A stretch of DNA of 64,000 nucleotides, taken from Hygrocybe punicea. Lineage: Eukaryota > Basidiomycota > Agaricomycetes > Agaricales > Hygrophoraceae. The stretch spans positions 5,890,001 to 5,954,000 of the forward strand of contig OY744470.1 of assembly GCA_963556145.1 (NCBI GenBank), read 5' to 3'. Made by a program: the position numbers and the translations under genes. The notes under the pieces are model-generated. The model was not told the DNA's origin and did not search any database. It worked only from the letters and a program-made list of their open reading frames with translations. Shown here piece by piece: positions 46,193-56,756 of this stretch (the first letter of the stretch is position 1; each line of letters begins with the position of its first letter).

Positions 46193-46836
46193 TGATACGC
46201 TATATGTAGCTATAAGAAGGGAAATCCTACAACTACAAAAGGTGAAAAGGTGCAAGGAAGCTTCAGAAAGCCTACACTAGTATAGGAAATGAAGGAGAAG
46301 TAATATAAGTGTATGAGAAACTCAATAGAAGTGCTGCGATCAAAACTGGAGTGGTGCGATCAAAATCGAAGAGTTGCGATAAAATCAAAAGTCGCCGTGA
46401 GATCTAAGGGTCGGACAGTGAGAGAACATGATAGAATATGAAGAGAACAGAACTAGGATGAAGGGGAAGCTCTGAGACGAAGGGGGAATGACGGTCTGTC
46501 TTGATTCTCTGGGGGTTCTCTGTCTAGTGGCTCATACAGGCAGGTATATAAGCTGTAAGGACAAAGGAAGAGAGATGAAAGGATGATACTAAAAGGAGAT
46601 ATGTGAGATAAAGGGCATATAGAAGAAAGGATAGGTAGAGAGAACGATAAATGAATATAGAGAACAAAGAGAACAAAGGAAATACTTCAAAGTGCGATAA
46701 CTAAATATCTCCGAAGTCGCAGAAGATCGCAATAGTCGCGATGTGATCGGAAGGTCGAAGAGTGGTAAGTCTCATCAAATCGCAAGGAATCGCAAAATAT
46801 ATATAATCGGAGCTCAGGATGGCTGAGTGTGTATCA
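46193..46836. repeat. Possible solo LTR in element X
   Basis: The ends TGATAC and GTATCA are inverted, with GCAG on both sides (46189-46192, 46837-46840). The purine-rich interior has a TATATAAG near 46555. A four-base duplication is short, so this remains tentative. Confidence 0.4.
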
Positions 46837-47407
46837 GCAGAAAGGGCCAACAACGGCCAGCTCCATTGGACACCAACAGCCCAACCAACAACGGCCCCAC
46901 ATCCAAAGAGGATGGCAGTGAGGATGGCCCCCCATCTACCTCACAAGGGTGACAACCACATCAATCAACGTGCGTCTGGCCCACGAGAGGTATGTGGCGC
47001 CCCAAGTCATGGAAACCGGCAGGTTAAGGGCCATGGCCTCACATGCATCTACCTCGCAAGGGTGAAAGCTGCATCATTGGCACCAACAAGAATTGCGCAG
47101 GGCAGGGCCAAGTGCCGTGCCCTCTATTATACATAATTTGTCCCTTAGTTTTATTATCTACATACACAGGATTGCAACCCCAAAAAATATACAATTTACC
47201 TATCTACGAGGTGAACTGGAAAGTCCGGTTGTAACCGGTTGCGGCCGGTTGCAACTCGGTTGCATAAGGGTGGGCCAAATCAGGCAACCGCAACTGGGAG
47301 CCTCCCACATCAGGCGCAACTGCAACCAATGGTCCGGTCTTTTTCGGTTCAGTCCGGTTGGGTCCCGGTTTTTTTCCGGTCCTATGGACTGGACCTTGAA
47401 ACACTTA
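46837..47407 (+). other. 3' part of element X
   Basis: It holds further CAAC-rich DNA, two CCTCGCAAG/CCTCACAAG boxes, a GGGCAGGGCC..GTGCCCT hairpin at about 47100-47124 (parallel to the one in Y) and the terminal CCGGTT array. Confidence 0.65.
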
Positions 47408-47423
47408 GATGCCTAAATCCAAC

Positions 47424-48500
47424 CATCAAAGTCACCATATGCATTGCCTTTCTTTTTTGTCTCAAAGAAGGATGCTGCAGAAGATGACTGATACAGGATT
47501 ATCAATGGCTGAATTCATGAACCATTGATGATAAGTACCCATTACCACTGATCAATGACATCATCAATCAATTAGCTGATGCAAAGCTATTTACCAAGTT
47601 AGACGTTCATTGGGGCTTCAATAATGTCCACATCAAAGAAGGCGACGAGCATAAAGCTGCCTCCTTAACACTGAAAGGATTATTCAAACCCACCTTCATG
47701 TTCTTCGGCCTGAAAAATTCACCACCGTTCCAATGTTTAATGAATTACGTCTTCTGGTATGAAATGCGTGAAGGTTGGTTATTAGTTTATATGGACAACA
47801 TCCTCATTTTCTCAAAATCATTGGAAGAGAATTAAGAATGAACAACATGTGTCTTACACATTTTCTGCAACAATAACCTCTTCTTGAAGCCAAAGAAATG
47901 CACATTCAACAAAGAAAAGGTAGATTACCTGGGCCTCATCATTAGAACTGGACAGGTCCAAATGGATCCAATCAAGGCAAATACCATTACCGAATGGCCA
48001 ACACCCACAAACAAAACAGAATTGCAATGATTCATTGGTTTCCTTAACTTTTATAGACATTTTGTGGAAAACCTTTCCCAGATTGCAGCCCTGTTACATT
48101 GATTAACAGGCAATGAAAAATGGGATTGGACAGGCGAACAGCAGGATGCTTTCAACCAGTTGAAGACAATAACAACTGATCCCATTCTCATTCTACCTGT
48201 CCAGGATAAAAGATTCATCATTGAATGTGATGCATCTGATTTTGTGATCAGTGCCATCTTGTCGCAAGAACAACCCAACAGTCTCTTTTGCCTGGTCGCA
48301 TATATGTCAACTACGATGACACCAGCTGAATGAAATTATCAAATCTTTGACAAAGAGTTGCTTGCAATCATCCAATGTTTGGAAGAATGGCGGCAATTCC
48401 TCCTCGGAGCAAAAGAAGAAATCAATGTTTATACTGATCATCGAAATCTGGAATATTATCAGAAACCACAAGATCAAAATGATAACCACATGTATGCTTC
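47424..48500 (+). pseudogene. gypsy reverse transcriptase and RNase H, disabled
   Basis: The frame resumes as PSKSPYALPFFFVSKKD, then KYPLPLINDIINQLADAKLF, VHIKEGDEHKAA, MFFGLKNSPP and LLVYMDNILIFSKS; the polymerase motif is YMDN instead of YMDD. RNase H follows ([55 protein letters not shown]). At least six stops and one frameshift interrupt it, and the sequence ends near 48500, where a CAN-rich element begins. No integrase is present. Confidence 0.85.
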
Positions 48501-48800
48501 CTCCCTGGCTCCCTGAGATTGCTGTGAAGACAGAAAATTAACGACAACATGGATAACAGGGAGACATGGACAGCTCACGAAGATGCAGACAGACGAAGAT
48601 GTGGACGACTCACGAAGATGCGAGTCACATGGTGGAAGACAATATCGACAAGGAAAAAAGGACAGTGTGACAGTGCCAACAACAATGAGGATGGCCACCC
48701 TACCAACACCTCCCACACCCCACAATCCACCTCGAAAATGCAGTAGCCAGGTCTATTGACATGTGCCTGGCTTTGCGAGGTCATTGAATGGGCAATGGGA
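48501..48800. repeat. Fragment of a further CAN-rich element
   Basis: GAAGATGTGGACGA-type repeats are followed by a palindrome box: CCTCGAAAA (48730-48738) faces TTTGCGAGG (48772-48780), with GCCAGG and CCTGGC inside. It resembles the 3' half of the A-D family; the ends were not identified. Confidence 0.5.
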
Positions 48801-49399
48801 GAGCATCAGCAACATTGTGCAGGCCAATTCTTACAGTTGGAGCCCTGTGTGCAAAATGCCTCACCTCGCAAACAAAAAATGTAATATGAAGATGTGCCAG
48901 TAATGACATAGATATATAGTTCATGTATATAGGTTCATCTACTCAAAATCTTTAAGTCATGGTCACTCCAAAATGCAGCTGCAGCCGCAGCAAATAAATG
49001 AACAGTTTATGCAGCATAGAATAGAGCATAAGCTACTTTATGTGGTCTTAGATTTCATAAAAATCACATGTATCAAATGCGTATTGAGAAATACAACTAA
49101 AAGTCACGTATTTGTCATGCCTGTCTGCCAAAGGCCTAGTCGAGCATGAAAGTCTACCTTAATGGGGTTCACGTCATGATCAATGACTTTGCAGCCTTGT
49201 ATCCGTTCGTATCATGCATTCTGGGCTATGCACCAGGGATATCTATCAAACCATTAAATGGCTGCCATGCCATTTTCTCTCCCACTGTATGTATCTATAT
49301 TTGTTATTTAATTAACTCTACTAACTTTGTTCCATATTCTACTAACTTTGTTCTGTATTCTACTCAGGTCAATGACGGGGAAGCAAATCAGGCAAGCTC
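48801..49399. other. No confident gene
   Basis: A 91-codon plus frame at 49146-49421 (ALYPFVSCILGYAPGISIKP) is partly protein-like but isolated, and possible intron signals surround it. Confidence 0.3.
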
Positions 49400-50388
49400 G
49401 TGTGGATTGTTATTATGTTGATGGAGATCAGTGGGGACGTTGATGGCGAGATCAGTGAGGTAGCACAAGGGGAAAAGGCGAGAGAGAGCTGGGAGACGTG
49501 TTGGGATTGTGAGAGACACAGGATCTTGGTGGATGGGTACAGAGTCAAGGGAGGAGGATTTGTAGTGATGATGATTGGGTGGGGGCGCTAGCAAAGGGGG
49601 GCGGGTACTAAAGGGGCTTCCAAAAAATGCAGATGTCTTGCTTGAGGGCATGCTCAGGATTAGTGATGCCGAAGTTCGGTTCAGAACCGATCCGAACCTG
49701 GTTTGAACCATGAACCGAACTGGAAGTTCAGTTCTGGTTCAGCCATTTGGCTGAACCGAACCACTGGTTAGGTTTGCAGTTCTGGCACTGACATGCGGTT
49801 CAAACCACGTTCAAATGCGGTTCAAACCACAAACCATAATGTATAGTTACCTACGTAGATACTCATTTAGATACTTAATTTTTCACATTTTTTTCTATGC
49901 AGTCGCATGAACTTAGGTCATGTGACCTTAAACATACTCGCCCGCAACTTCAAGTTTGACTCAACACTAACGTTACTCAACAACCACGGTGAGTAATGAC
50001 TTTATTTCATATTTTACTGACATTTTTTTACATAGAACAGCCCCACGGGGCCCACCTTGACCACATAAATAAGGCGCCCGCGGTCGACTTCACCCAACAA
50101 CCTCCCTCACATTCCAACGCGAGTCAGAGTGAATCGATGGCAGCAGCGGCAGCAGCAGCAATGGCAGTGGCAACACCACCAATGCCACCACCCCAACGAT
50201 GATGACAGCGACAACAACAACAACGGCCAAATGATTTCCAGCGACAGCAACCACAACAGCAGCAGCAGCAGCAGCAACAGCAACGCCGGCAGCAGCAGCA
50301 GAGCAACACCAGTGGCAGCAGCCACCTGCCGCGTCAAACGTGGATGATCACGTCCATTGTCGCCTCCACCACCACTTACAACACCAAC

Positions 50389-50419
<31 letters not shown>

Positions 50420-51500
50420 TGACAGGGAGTTGAAGGCTGGGAGGGTGGTGCGCCCACCTACCGGCCCAGGTACGTCCCTCATGAACACACCCTAGCCGCA
50501 TCAATTGACGTGCGGACGCCCATAGGAAGTCCCCAGCCCCATCCAACCTCGTGAAAACAGACGGAGCACGTCAATTGACGTGCCCCATTCTTCGCGAGGT
50601 CGTCAGCACGCGCGGACACCCATGGAAAGTCCCCGGCCCCATCCAACCTCATGCCACCTCGCGAACACGCCCTGGCCGCGTCAATTGGGCCATGGCAAGT
50701 CCCCGGCCCCATCCAACCTCACGAAAACAGACGGAGCGCGTCAATTGACACATCCCCATTCTTCACGAGGTAGGTAGCACACACAGATGCCCATGGAATG
50801 TCCCTGGCCCCAACCCAACCTCGCGAAAACAGACGGAGCATGTCAATTGACACGGCCCCGTTCTTCGCGAGATTGTTAGGATGGATCACAGCAGGTATGG
50901 GTTCCGCGGGTACAGGCGCCACACCTACCTCGCAAAGAGCAGTGGATGTCATTCGCAAGGTATTTACGCAACCCCACCATGGAGAGTGGGCTGCCGTGGA
51001 CCACATGAATGGTCTATGCCCCCTCCCTGCCACGGTTCAGCGGTTTGAACGCGTTTAAACGCGAACCAAACGCCATGAAACCGTTCTGCACGGTTTTGGT
51101 TCAGGTTCAGCAAATGGCTGAACCAAACCAGCAGTTTCGGTTCAGGTTTTCCAAAAAACTCGAAAAACCAGACCAAACCGAACTTCGGCAACACTCCTCA
51201 GGATGCTGGAGGAGGGCCAGGCAATATGCATGGTGAGGGGATAGAGGGGAGAGACAATACAGAGATGTCAGAGAAGGTGGAGGAAACAGATGGGGAGGTA
51301 CTGCAGAGGGACAGGGCTGACAGGGCCTGGGAGAGTTGAGGGAGGGCACTGGGGAAGATAGTGAGCAGGGGTGACATCCTCGACAACAGGCCTGTTGAGG
51401 GTGCTGTGCTTGGTTAGTGGTAGTCGTCATAATGGTGATAGTGGTAGTGGTAGAGGAGGGAAGTCGCAAGGACGGATCGAACGAAAAAATGTTAAGTCCC
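49400..51500 (+). pseudogene. Unknown coding fragment split by element D
   Basis: Before element D, the frame reads GDVDGEISEVAQGEKARESW and ETCWDCERHRILVDGYRVKG, then DVLLEGMLRM. Across the insertion it continues as MLEEGQAI and, in another frame, EVLQRDRADRAWES and GKIVSRGDILDNRPVEGAVL. It looks like the N-terminal part of a gag- or ORF1-like protein, but the family is not recognised. Confidence 0.35.
49661..51196 (+). mobile_element. Element D: longest copy of the A-D family
   Basis: The ends are TAGTGATGCC and GGCAACACTC (last base changed); CTCAGGAT is duplicated exactly at 49653-49660 and 51197-51204. Length is 1,536 bp. It has the same plan as C: GGTTC arrays, an intron-like segment 49989-50035, a CAN-rich tract (50130-50430) and a longer run of palindrome boxes (50470-50960). 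Confidence 0.93.
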
Positions 51501-51807
51501 ATGACATCATAGGCATACAGTGCGGTTTTCTATACATTCTCATATTCATTCTCATATTGGATATATCTTGTCTTAGTTACACAAAAAAAGAGTTTTTGTG
51601 AGTACGAGTCTACAAGAATATAAGTCTCTATTTTTGGTTAGTTTATTCATTTTTAATCATTGTCTTTTCTCTCGAAACGATTTTATTATTTGCAACACAA
51701 TTTAAAAGGACTTATCATATCTAAATCTTTTTTAAACTTGTGACTTTTCACCGGGTGTCAACATCAATTGCGTTTGCCGAGTGGGATGTGACTGCTTCAG
51801 AGGCTAT
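51500..51807. other. A+T-rich spacer
   Basis: No gene or repeat end was recognised. Confidence 0.4.
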
Positions 51808-51990
51808 CCATCAGCAAATTGGCAATTTGTCTGACAGGTCTGGGGCAGTCTGGGCCTGACCAGTCCAGACCATAAAACCATTCAGACCATGATGTTAGAT
51901 TCTAATTTCTTCTGACCACTTCCAGATGGCATCATCTGGACCAGACCACTTCCAGACCAGCTCAGACACACTTCCAGACCATATATAATG
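51808..51990. repeat. GTCTGG-word array, left copy
   Basis: CATCAGCAAATTGGCAA leads into iterated GGTCTGG/CCAGACC words up to about 51982. An inverted counterpart is at 56757-56871. They may be the two ends of one 5-kb element or two separate truncated copies; no matching flanks were found. Confidence 0.5.
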
Positions 51991-52017
51991 TATTATATTA
52001 ACAGGAACATAATACGC

Positions 52018-52255
52018 TGTAGAGATTGATATCTCTCTGCATGCGTATTCTCTTATTTTCTATTGTTACAGTTCTTATCTTCTTTACAATCTCACTTCAC
52101 CATTTCTTCACCACATTTCATTTATAGATACTATACAGTACCTATATAGTGGCTTGTGTACATAGTTACAAACAAGAAGAGTTTTAGGTTTTTACCCCAG
52201 TGACAACGATTTCGCACACATCGAATCCGCGCCTACCCAGGCCACGTTCACCACA
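52018..52255 (+). repeat. Left copy of a 238-bp LTR-like direct repeat
   Basis: It starts TGTAGAG and ends TTCACCACA. The same sequence with a handful of changes is at 54193-54430. TATATAGTGG lies in its second half. TGGAGCCCACC starts two bases after it, in the position of a primer-binding site. Confidence 0.75.
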
Positions 52256-52783
52256 TCTGGAGCCCACCGCGAGGACTGTCAAGCTCTTCTTCACTTATCT
52301 CTCTTTGACTTTGCCATTTTGGCACCTTTCCCTCTTTCTGGCAGCAACAGCGCCCCATAGTCAACAGTGCCCCGTATTCGGCAGCATTTCAAGCACCTCC
52401 AGTCTCCCACCAGCTCTTAAGGCCCATTTCTGATGTTTTCGACACCTCCGTATGGTTATTTCGTACCAGTCGCGCCTCCAGGGCTGCAGCACTCGGCCTT
52501 TTGGCCTTTTTGTCATGGCGTCACGGCCACGTCACACGGTGTTCAACATGCTCACCCCTTCGCATTTCTGTTTATTTACACTAGTCCTGCCCCCCACACA
52601 TGTTTCAACACCGCCAACGGACTCGGAAGATGACGCCCCACAGATCCTGCTCGAAGAACCGCCCCCGGAAAGCTCCAAAACGGCCGCAACGAGCCCGTCC
52701 AACATGGAGCGCGTCTCGCGCAGGAAACGAGTAACGGAGACCCTGTAGACAAAGGAAAATGCCCGCCATGCAATGGATATTGC

Positions 52784-54046
52784 ATGTACAGTCCCAGGTA
52801 TGCCCGTCCCCGTCGTTCCCGTGGTTGCCGCGCAGGTAAACGCGTCCGCGCGCGCAAGTCCAACGTGAATACGCGTATTGACGCGTCCTCACTCGTTTCG
52901 GCCTCGTTTCGGCCCCCGTCTTTGCGTACGCCCTCGCAATCGTCCCCAGGGGTGTTCCAACACACGCCGCCATCGTCTGCGCCCGCGCCGTCCCCGGAAA
53001 AATGCGTCTGCGCGCGCCAACGCGACGATAATGCGCGTATCGACGTGTCCCCCCTCGTTTCCGGCTTAAATGGCCCCCCGTTTGCACCTACGGACACGCT
53101 GTCGTCCCCGGAGGCGACCCGTGATGCGCCCCTACCGTTTGTGCCCTCGCCAGCCTCAGGACGACCCGCCCACATGCCCCAACGCGTCGAAAACACGTGT
53201 ATCGACACAACCACCTCTGTTTCGCCCTCATTTCGCCCGCCGTCACCGTCTACGCCCTCGCCGTCGTCCCAAGAGGCCAGCTATGGCACGCCCCCACCGT
53301 TTGAGCATGCATCATCCCCAGGAATCCGCGCTAGCGCCCTACAGACAGCGTTTTCAACATCGGCCCCCGTTTCTGCCCCCATTCCACTCCCATTTCGCCT
53401 GCCGTCTGCGTCTCTGCCCTCTCCGTCGTCCCCGGATGCAAGCCACGATGTACACCCATCGTCTGAACGCGTACCATCCCCAAAACGCGTCCACGCGTGC
53501 CCAAGGCCGTTTTCCACGCGTCCCAGCGTGTCTGCCTCCGTCTCACCCCCGTTTCGCCCCGCGTTCGCGTCTACGGCCTCGCCGTTGTCCCCGGAAGCGA
53601 TCCGTGACATGCCCCCGCCGTCTGAGCCCACGCCATCACCTGGAGACCGTGCCAGTGCCCAACAGACACCGTTTTCGACGTGTCCCAGTGTATCCACCCT
53701 CGTTTTGCCCTCATTTTGCCTGCCGTCCACATCTACACCCTCGCCGTCATCCCAAGAGGCCATCTGTGACACGCCATCACCATCCGAGCCTGTACCATCC
53801 CCAGAAAACCCAGCCAACACCCGAGAATTACCCTTTTCGATGTATATTGGTGTACCCGCCCCCTCCTCTGTTTGGCCCCCATCGCTGCCTACTCCCTTGT
53901 CATTATCCCCAGAAGCTGCGACTCTGCGTGTGCTCGAATCGGCATTGCTTTCCCTTAAGGCCATCAAAGTTTTGGAGCAAAAGATGGGAAAGTTGGCTGA
54001 TCGGTTAGAGAAGTTGGAAGATTATGTGTTGGGAGATTATTGTTGA
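52784..54046 (+). CDS. Pro/Ser-rich protein with 54-residue repeats and a C-terminal coiled coil
   Basis: This is a 420-codon ORF. From about residue 32 it consists of six and a half imperfect repeats of 53-54 residues (SVS.....FRPPS.STPSPSS pattern, then PPPSE..PSP). The last 40 residues change to a leucine-zipper-like coiled coil (LRVLESALLSLKAIKVLEQK, LADRLEKLEDYVLGDY). The repeat DNA is rich in CG and gives long shadow frames on both strands. Just upstream, 52504-52748 encodes another acidic segment (STPPTDSEDDAPQILLEEPP) in a different frame ending in TAG. No family is recognised. A structural or scaffold-like role is only a guess from the architecture, and the ORF may be a transposon passenger. 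Confidence 0.5.
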   Translation: MYSPRYARPRRSRGCRAGKRVRARKSNVNTRIDASSLVSASFRPPSLRTPSQSSPGVFQHTPPSSAPAPSPEKCVCARQRDDNARIDVSPLVSGLNGPPFAPTDTLSSPEATRDAPLPFVPSPASGRPAHMPQRVENTCIDTTTSVSPSFRPPSPSTPSPSSQEASYGTPPPFEHASSPGIRASALQTAFSTSAPVSAPIPLPFRLPSASLPSPSSPDASHDVHPSSERVPSPKRVHACPRPFSTRPSVSASVSPPFRPAFASTASPLSPEAIRDMPPPSEPTPSPGDRASAQQTPFSTCPSVSTLVLPSFCLPSTSTPSPSSQEAICDTPSPSEPVPSPENPANTRELPFSMYIGVPAPSSVWPPSLPTPLSLSPEAATLRVLESALLSLKAIKVLEQKMGKLADRLEKLEDYVLGDYC

Positions 54047-54192
54047 GTTCATTGGATTTTTTGTTTTTTTTTTGTTTTTTTTTTGTTTTCAGTATTGTTC
54101 CTTCCCTCCCTCCTCATTTTTTTTTCCACCTGTTTCTTCATTCCTTGCCTTGCGTGAGACTGAGGACAGTCTCTATTAGTGTCCCTAGTGGA

Positions 54193-54430
54193 TGTAGAGA
54201 TTGATATCTCTCTGCATGCGTATTCTCTTATTTTCTATTGTTACAGTTCTTATCTTCTTTACAATCTCACTTCACCATTTCTTCACCACATTTCATTTAT
54301 AGATACTATACAGTACCTATATAGTGGCTTGTGTACATAGTTACAAACAAGAAGAGTTTTGGGTTTTTACCCCAGTGACAATGATCTCGCACACCCCGAA
54401 TCCGCGCCTACCCAGGCTGCGTTCACCACA
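54193..54430 (+). repeat. Right copy of the 238-bp LTR-like direct repeat
   Basis: Same length and ends as 52018-52255. The flanks are ACGC on the left of the unit and ATGC on the right, a possible 4-bp duplication with one C-to-T change. No clear purine tract precedes it. Confidence 0.7.
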
Positions 54431-54463
54431 ATGCAAATTTTCAAAACATAAATGTTCCAGAGC

Positions 54464-55970
54464 CTATACTGCAACTGTTCTCTTCATCATCCACCACCTG
54501 TCATCATTATCCATCAATATGGGACCCCGATGTGGCACATTTGCAACAAGTCGGTTCACAGCTGTCGCATTTGATCCTCTTGCGGCTGAGGCGAAAAAGT
54601 CAGGATGCAAGAGAGATGAGCTGGATGATGATGAGGAGGCTGACTGACAACTCTCACAAGCCCTCCAGATGTGGCGACATTGCAGCAGCACTGGCTTTGA
54701 TGCATTCAGTGTTGGGCATTGGCGTTCAGCTGAGGCCAACTTGGTTTCCTGTCCATTGCACACAGCCCTGGGCTTGGTGTTGCCCATTTGTCTGTCAGGA
54801 CCATCATGGGCAGGGCCGTTCAGTGCTAGCAGTGGCTTTGTCGCCATACTTTGTTCCCGGGGGTGGCATGATGGCATAGGCTCAGGGTATGCACCAACCA
54901 TAGTTGGTCAGTAACAGACATGAAAAAATTCGTACCTTTGCCAGCTGGGGTGGGCACACCCTCACCATGCCTGCTGCCCATCTGCTCTGTATTCCCTCGC
55001 ACCGCCCTCGTTGTCCAATGCATCTTGTTTCTTGTGGGCGTTGTCGGTACAGACATTGAGGTGGGCATGTATATGGGTATGGGTGTGAGCTGGGCACAGC
55101 CAGGCAGTCAGTAAACCAGACAAGAAAAGAGAAAAAATGTACCAACTCAGTGGGCCTGCTGCTTCTGTTGCACTGGACTCGTCGTCATCTCCTCCTGGTT
55201 GCTGTTGGTATCCCACACTGGCTCTTGTTTGTGGTACGTGTGGTGGGTGGGGATGTTGAGGTACATGTGGGCTGGGCATGGGTATCATAGTAGTTAGTAA
55301 TGGGCAAAATAAAAATAAAAACAAATTACAGCAGTGGTATGATAGCCCCTGCTGCTCTCGTCGTTGCTAGACTTATCTCCACTGTTGTATTGGTCGCCGT
55401 TGGGGTGTTCAGGCCATAGCCTTCAGATGGTGGCGTCAATCCACTTTGCCAGACATTGCACATTGGGCTCTCAGGTTGTTTGGGCGTTGGATACAATGTA
55501 ATCTTTTTTTTTTTTGCGTGTAACTTACATACCTTGAGGGGGGGCATGTTGCTTGGGCTTCATTGCCTATCATTGGCTATGTCACTGCGGTGGCCATCAA
55601 TACAGTTGATAAACAGTGAAGATAATGAAAAACTTAACTTTGCTGTGGTTAGCACAATGGGTCCACTCTCTGTCCACCTTGCAGTGTTGTCTTGTGCCAC
55701 ATGTTGTTTGCTGCCATTGCCATCACGTCTCCGTTGCATGTGAGCTGGTGGCATTACATTTGAGAGTAGAGTGTAGTAGTTGAAAAAGCAAAAAGGCTTA
55801 CATTTAGGTGGTACACCAACTCCACGGCACATTCAGCCTTTGGGCACATTGATCACCGTTCGTCTAGCCTGTCTTGTCATTGGCTTTGGGGCGCATTTGG
55901 TTGCTGTTTGTTGTGCGAGGGTGGTGGAATCTGTATTGAAATATTCACAGGGTTGAAAACTGCACGGGCC
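54464..55970 (-). CDS. Probable multi-exon gene of unknown function (or relic)
   Basis: Several minus-strand exons with good short introns can be traced. They include the segment with HMQRRRDGNGSKQHVAQDNT (about 55755-55640), PTPKQPESPMCNVWQSGLTP (55480-55330), PHVPQHPHPPHVPQTRASVG (55275-55150), IPIYMPTSMSVPTTPTRNKM (55085-54940) and a last exon from about 54890 to 54464 (FFASAARGSNATAVNRLVAN). Introns start GTAAGC, GTATGT, GTAATT, GTACAT or GTACGA and end YAG or GAG. The residues are low-complexity and Pro/Thr/Gln-rich. The start and exact exon set are uncertain, and the family is not recognised. Confidence 0.35.
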
Positions 55971-56102
55971 ATACTTACCTCTATATAATGTGAGAATTTA
56001 TTAGTACTTGATATCGTAGCTTGTTTACACTTAGCAATAATTTATCTTGGTTCTCAAAAATTATATAAGTGGTCTGGCGGGTGCCGCCACCATAGTATCT
56101 TA

Positions 56103-56753
56103 AGGTAGGTGTCATCCATAATCTGCAAAGATCACATGATGTGATCTTTTTGTGACAATGCACAATCAAATGAGGAAAGAATGACTCTGGAATTTGATTT
56201 GCAAGACATCTAGGAGGAAATACAAAAATTATCGTCCTGAGAAGTGTTTTAGATATTACTAAGGGTGAGATCCCAAGTTTTTGCAGCAATCGGTGATGTC
56301 TGTGCTGAGGAGTTTGATTTGCAAGGTTTTGAGTCGCTTTGTTTGTGTATGTTATTGAAAATCAAGGCATACTTTCTTTTTGTCAGAATCCCTGGCCTCA
56401 TTATTATTCCTTCTCTACCTTGTTAGATTGTTAGATTTTTGTTTTTGACCATATCTGGAGATTATCAATGGAGGATAGTGCTCTCCACTTTTTTTATGGC
56501 ATGAGGCACACAACTACAGAGGGGATTACTATAGTTCAGTGAACTAGTTATGGAGATTGTGATATTTTTTGAAAATAAATTGATATATACATGACATATG
56601 TATATATCTAAGATTGACAGGAGAGCTTTTAGTTAAAATCGATCCTAATCTTGGTAAAAGCGCGTTTATTGGCTTTGTTGACCGTGTACCTTCCATTCTG
56701 GGCTCTGTCACGCTTGGCACGTGATCTTTGCAGATTATGGATGACACCTACCT
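56103..56753. mobile_element. 651-bp mariner-like MITE
   Basis: Inverted ends AGGTAGGTGTCATCC.. (over 30 bp nearly identical, through AATCTGCAAAGATCAC), flanked by TA at 56101-56102 and 56754-56755. A minus-strand frame near its left end (KLGISPLVISKTLLRTI) may be a remnant of a Tc1-type N-terminal domain. It lies inside or beside the GTCTGG-word repeat. Confidence 0.85.
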
Positions 56754-56756
56754 TAG

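Larger units (their letters stand above)
35977..47407 (+). mobile_element. Element X: hAT-like element inserted at the end of Y, expanded by nested insertions
   Basis: The left end is TAGTGTTTTAAAGTCC and the right end ..GGACCTTGAAACACTTA. GATGCCTA is duplicated at 35969-35976 and 47408-47415, and those eight bases are the last eight of Y. CCGGTT/AACCGG words form arrays near both ends (35990-36180 and 47215-47395). It has a hairpin (36290-36315), a donor at 36319, an acceptor ending at 45737 (CACTAAC.., CATGTAG), a CAN-rich tract (45760-46010) and palindrome boxes. Its intron has been enlarged by a pogo element, a Tc1 element and a dispersed repeat. X's own DNA is only about 2 kb. Confidence 0.8.
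30600..48500 (+). mobile_element. Decayed Ty3/gypsy element carrying a deep nest of insertions
   Basis: Parts of one gypsy element appear in order on the plus strand: gag (31200-33640), protease and RT start (34300-35008), then RT/RNase H (47424-48500). The gap of about 12.4 kb is filled by elements Y, X and everything inside them, bounded by AATCTGAC (35001-35008) and AATCCAAC (47416-47423). Gag is also split by element C. The outer limits and LTRs were not identified; 30900-31200 may include LTR-like DNA. All coding parts contain stops or frameshifts. Confidence 0.75.
52018..54430 (+). mobile_element. 2.4-kb LTR-flanked unit without pol
   Basis: Two 238-bp direct repeats bracket GC-rich DNA that encodes no protease, RT or integrase, only a Pro/Ser-rich repeat ORF. 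This is the layout of a small non-autonomous LTR element. The alternative is a gene flanked by two independently acquired repeats. Confidence 0.55.

Noticed and set aside
53281..53967. 228-codon minus-strand ORF opposite the Pro/Ser repeat protein
   Set aside because: It is an antisense shadow of the GC-rich repeats; the plus-strand frame is longer and ends in a clear coiled coil.
55981..56289. 102-codon minus ORF as a gene
   Set aside because: It spans the end of the mariner-like MITE, so it is at most a transposase relic joined to flanking DNA.
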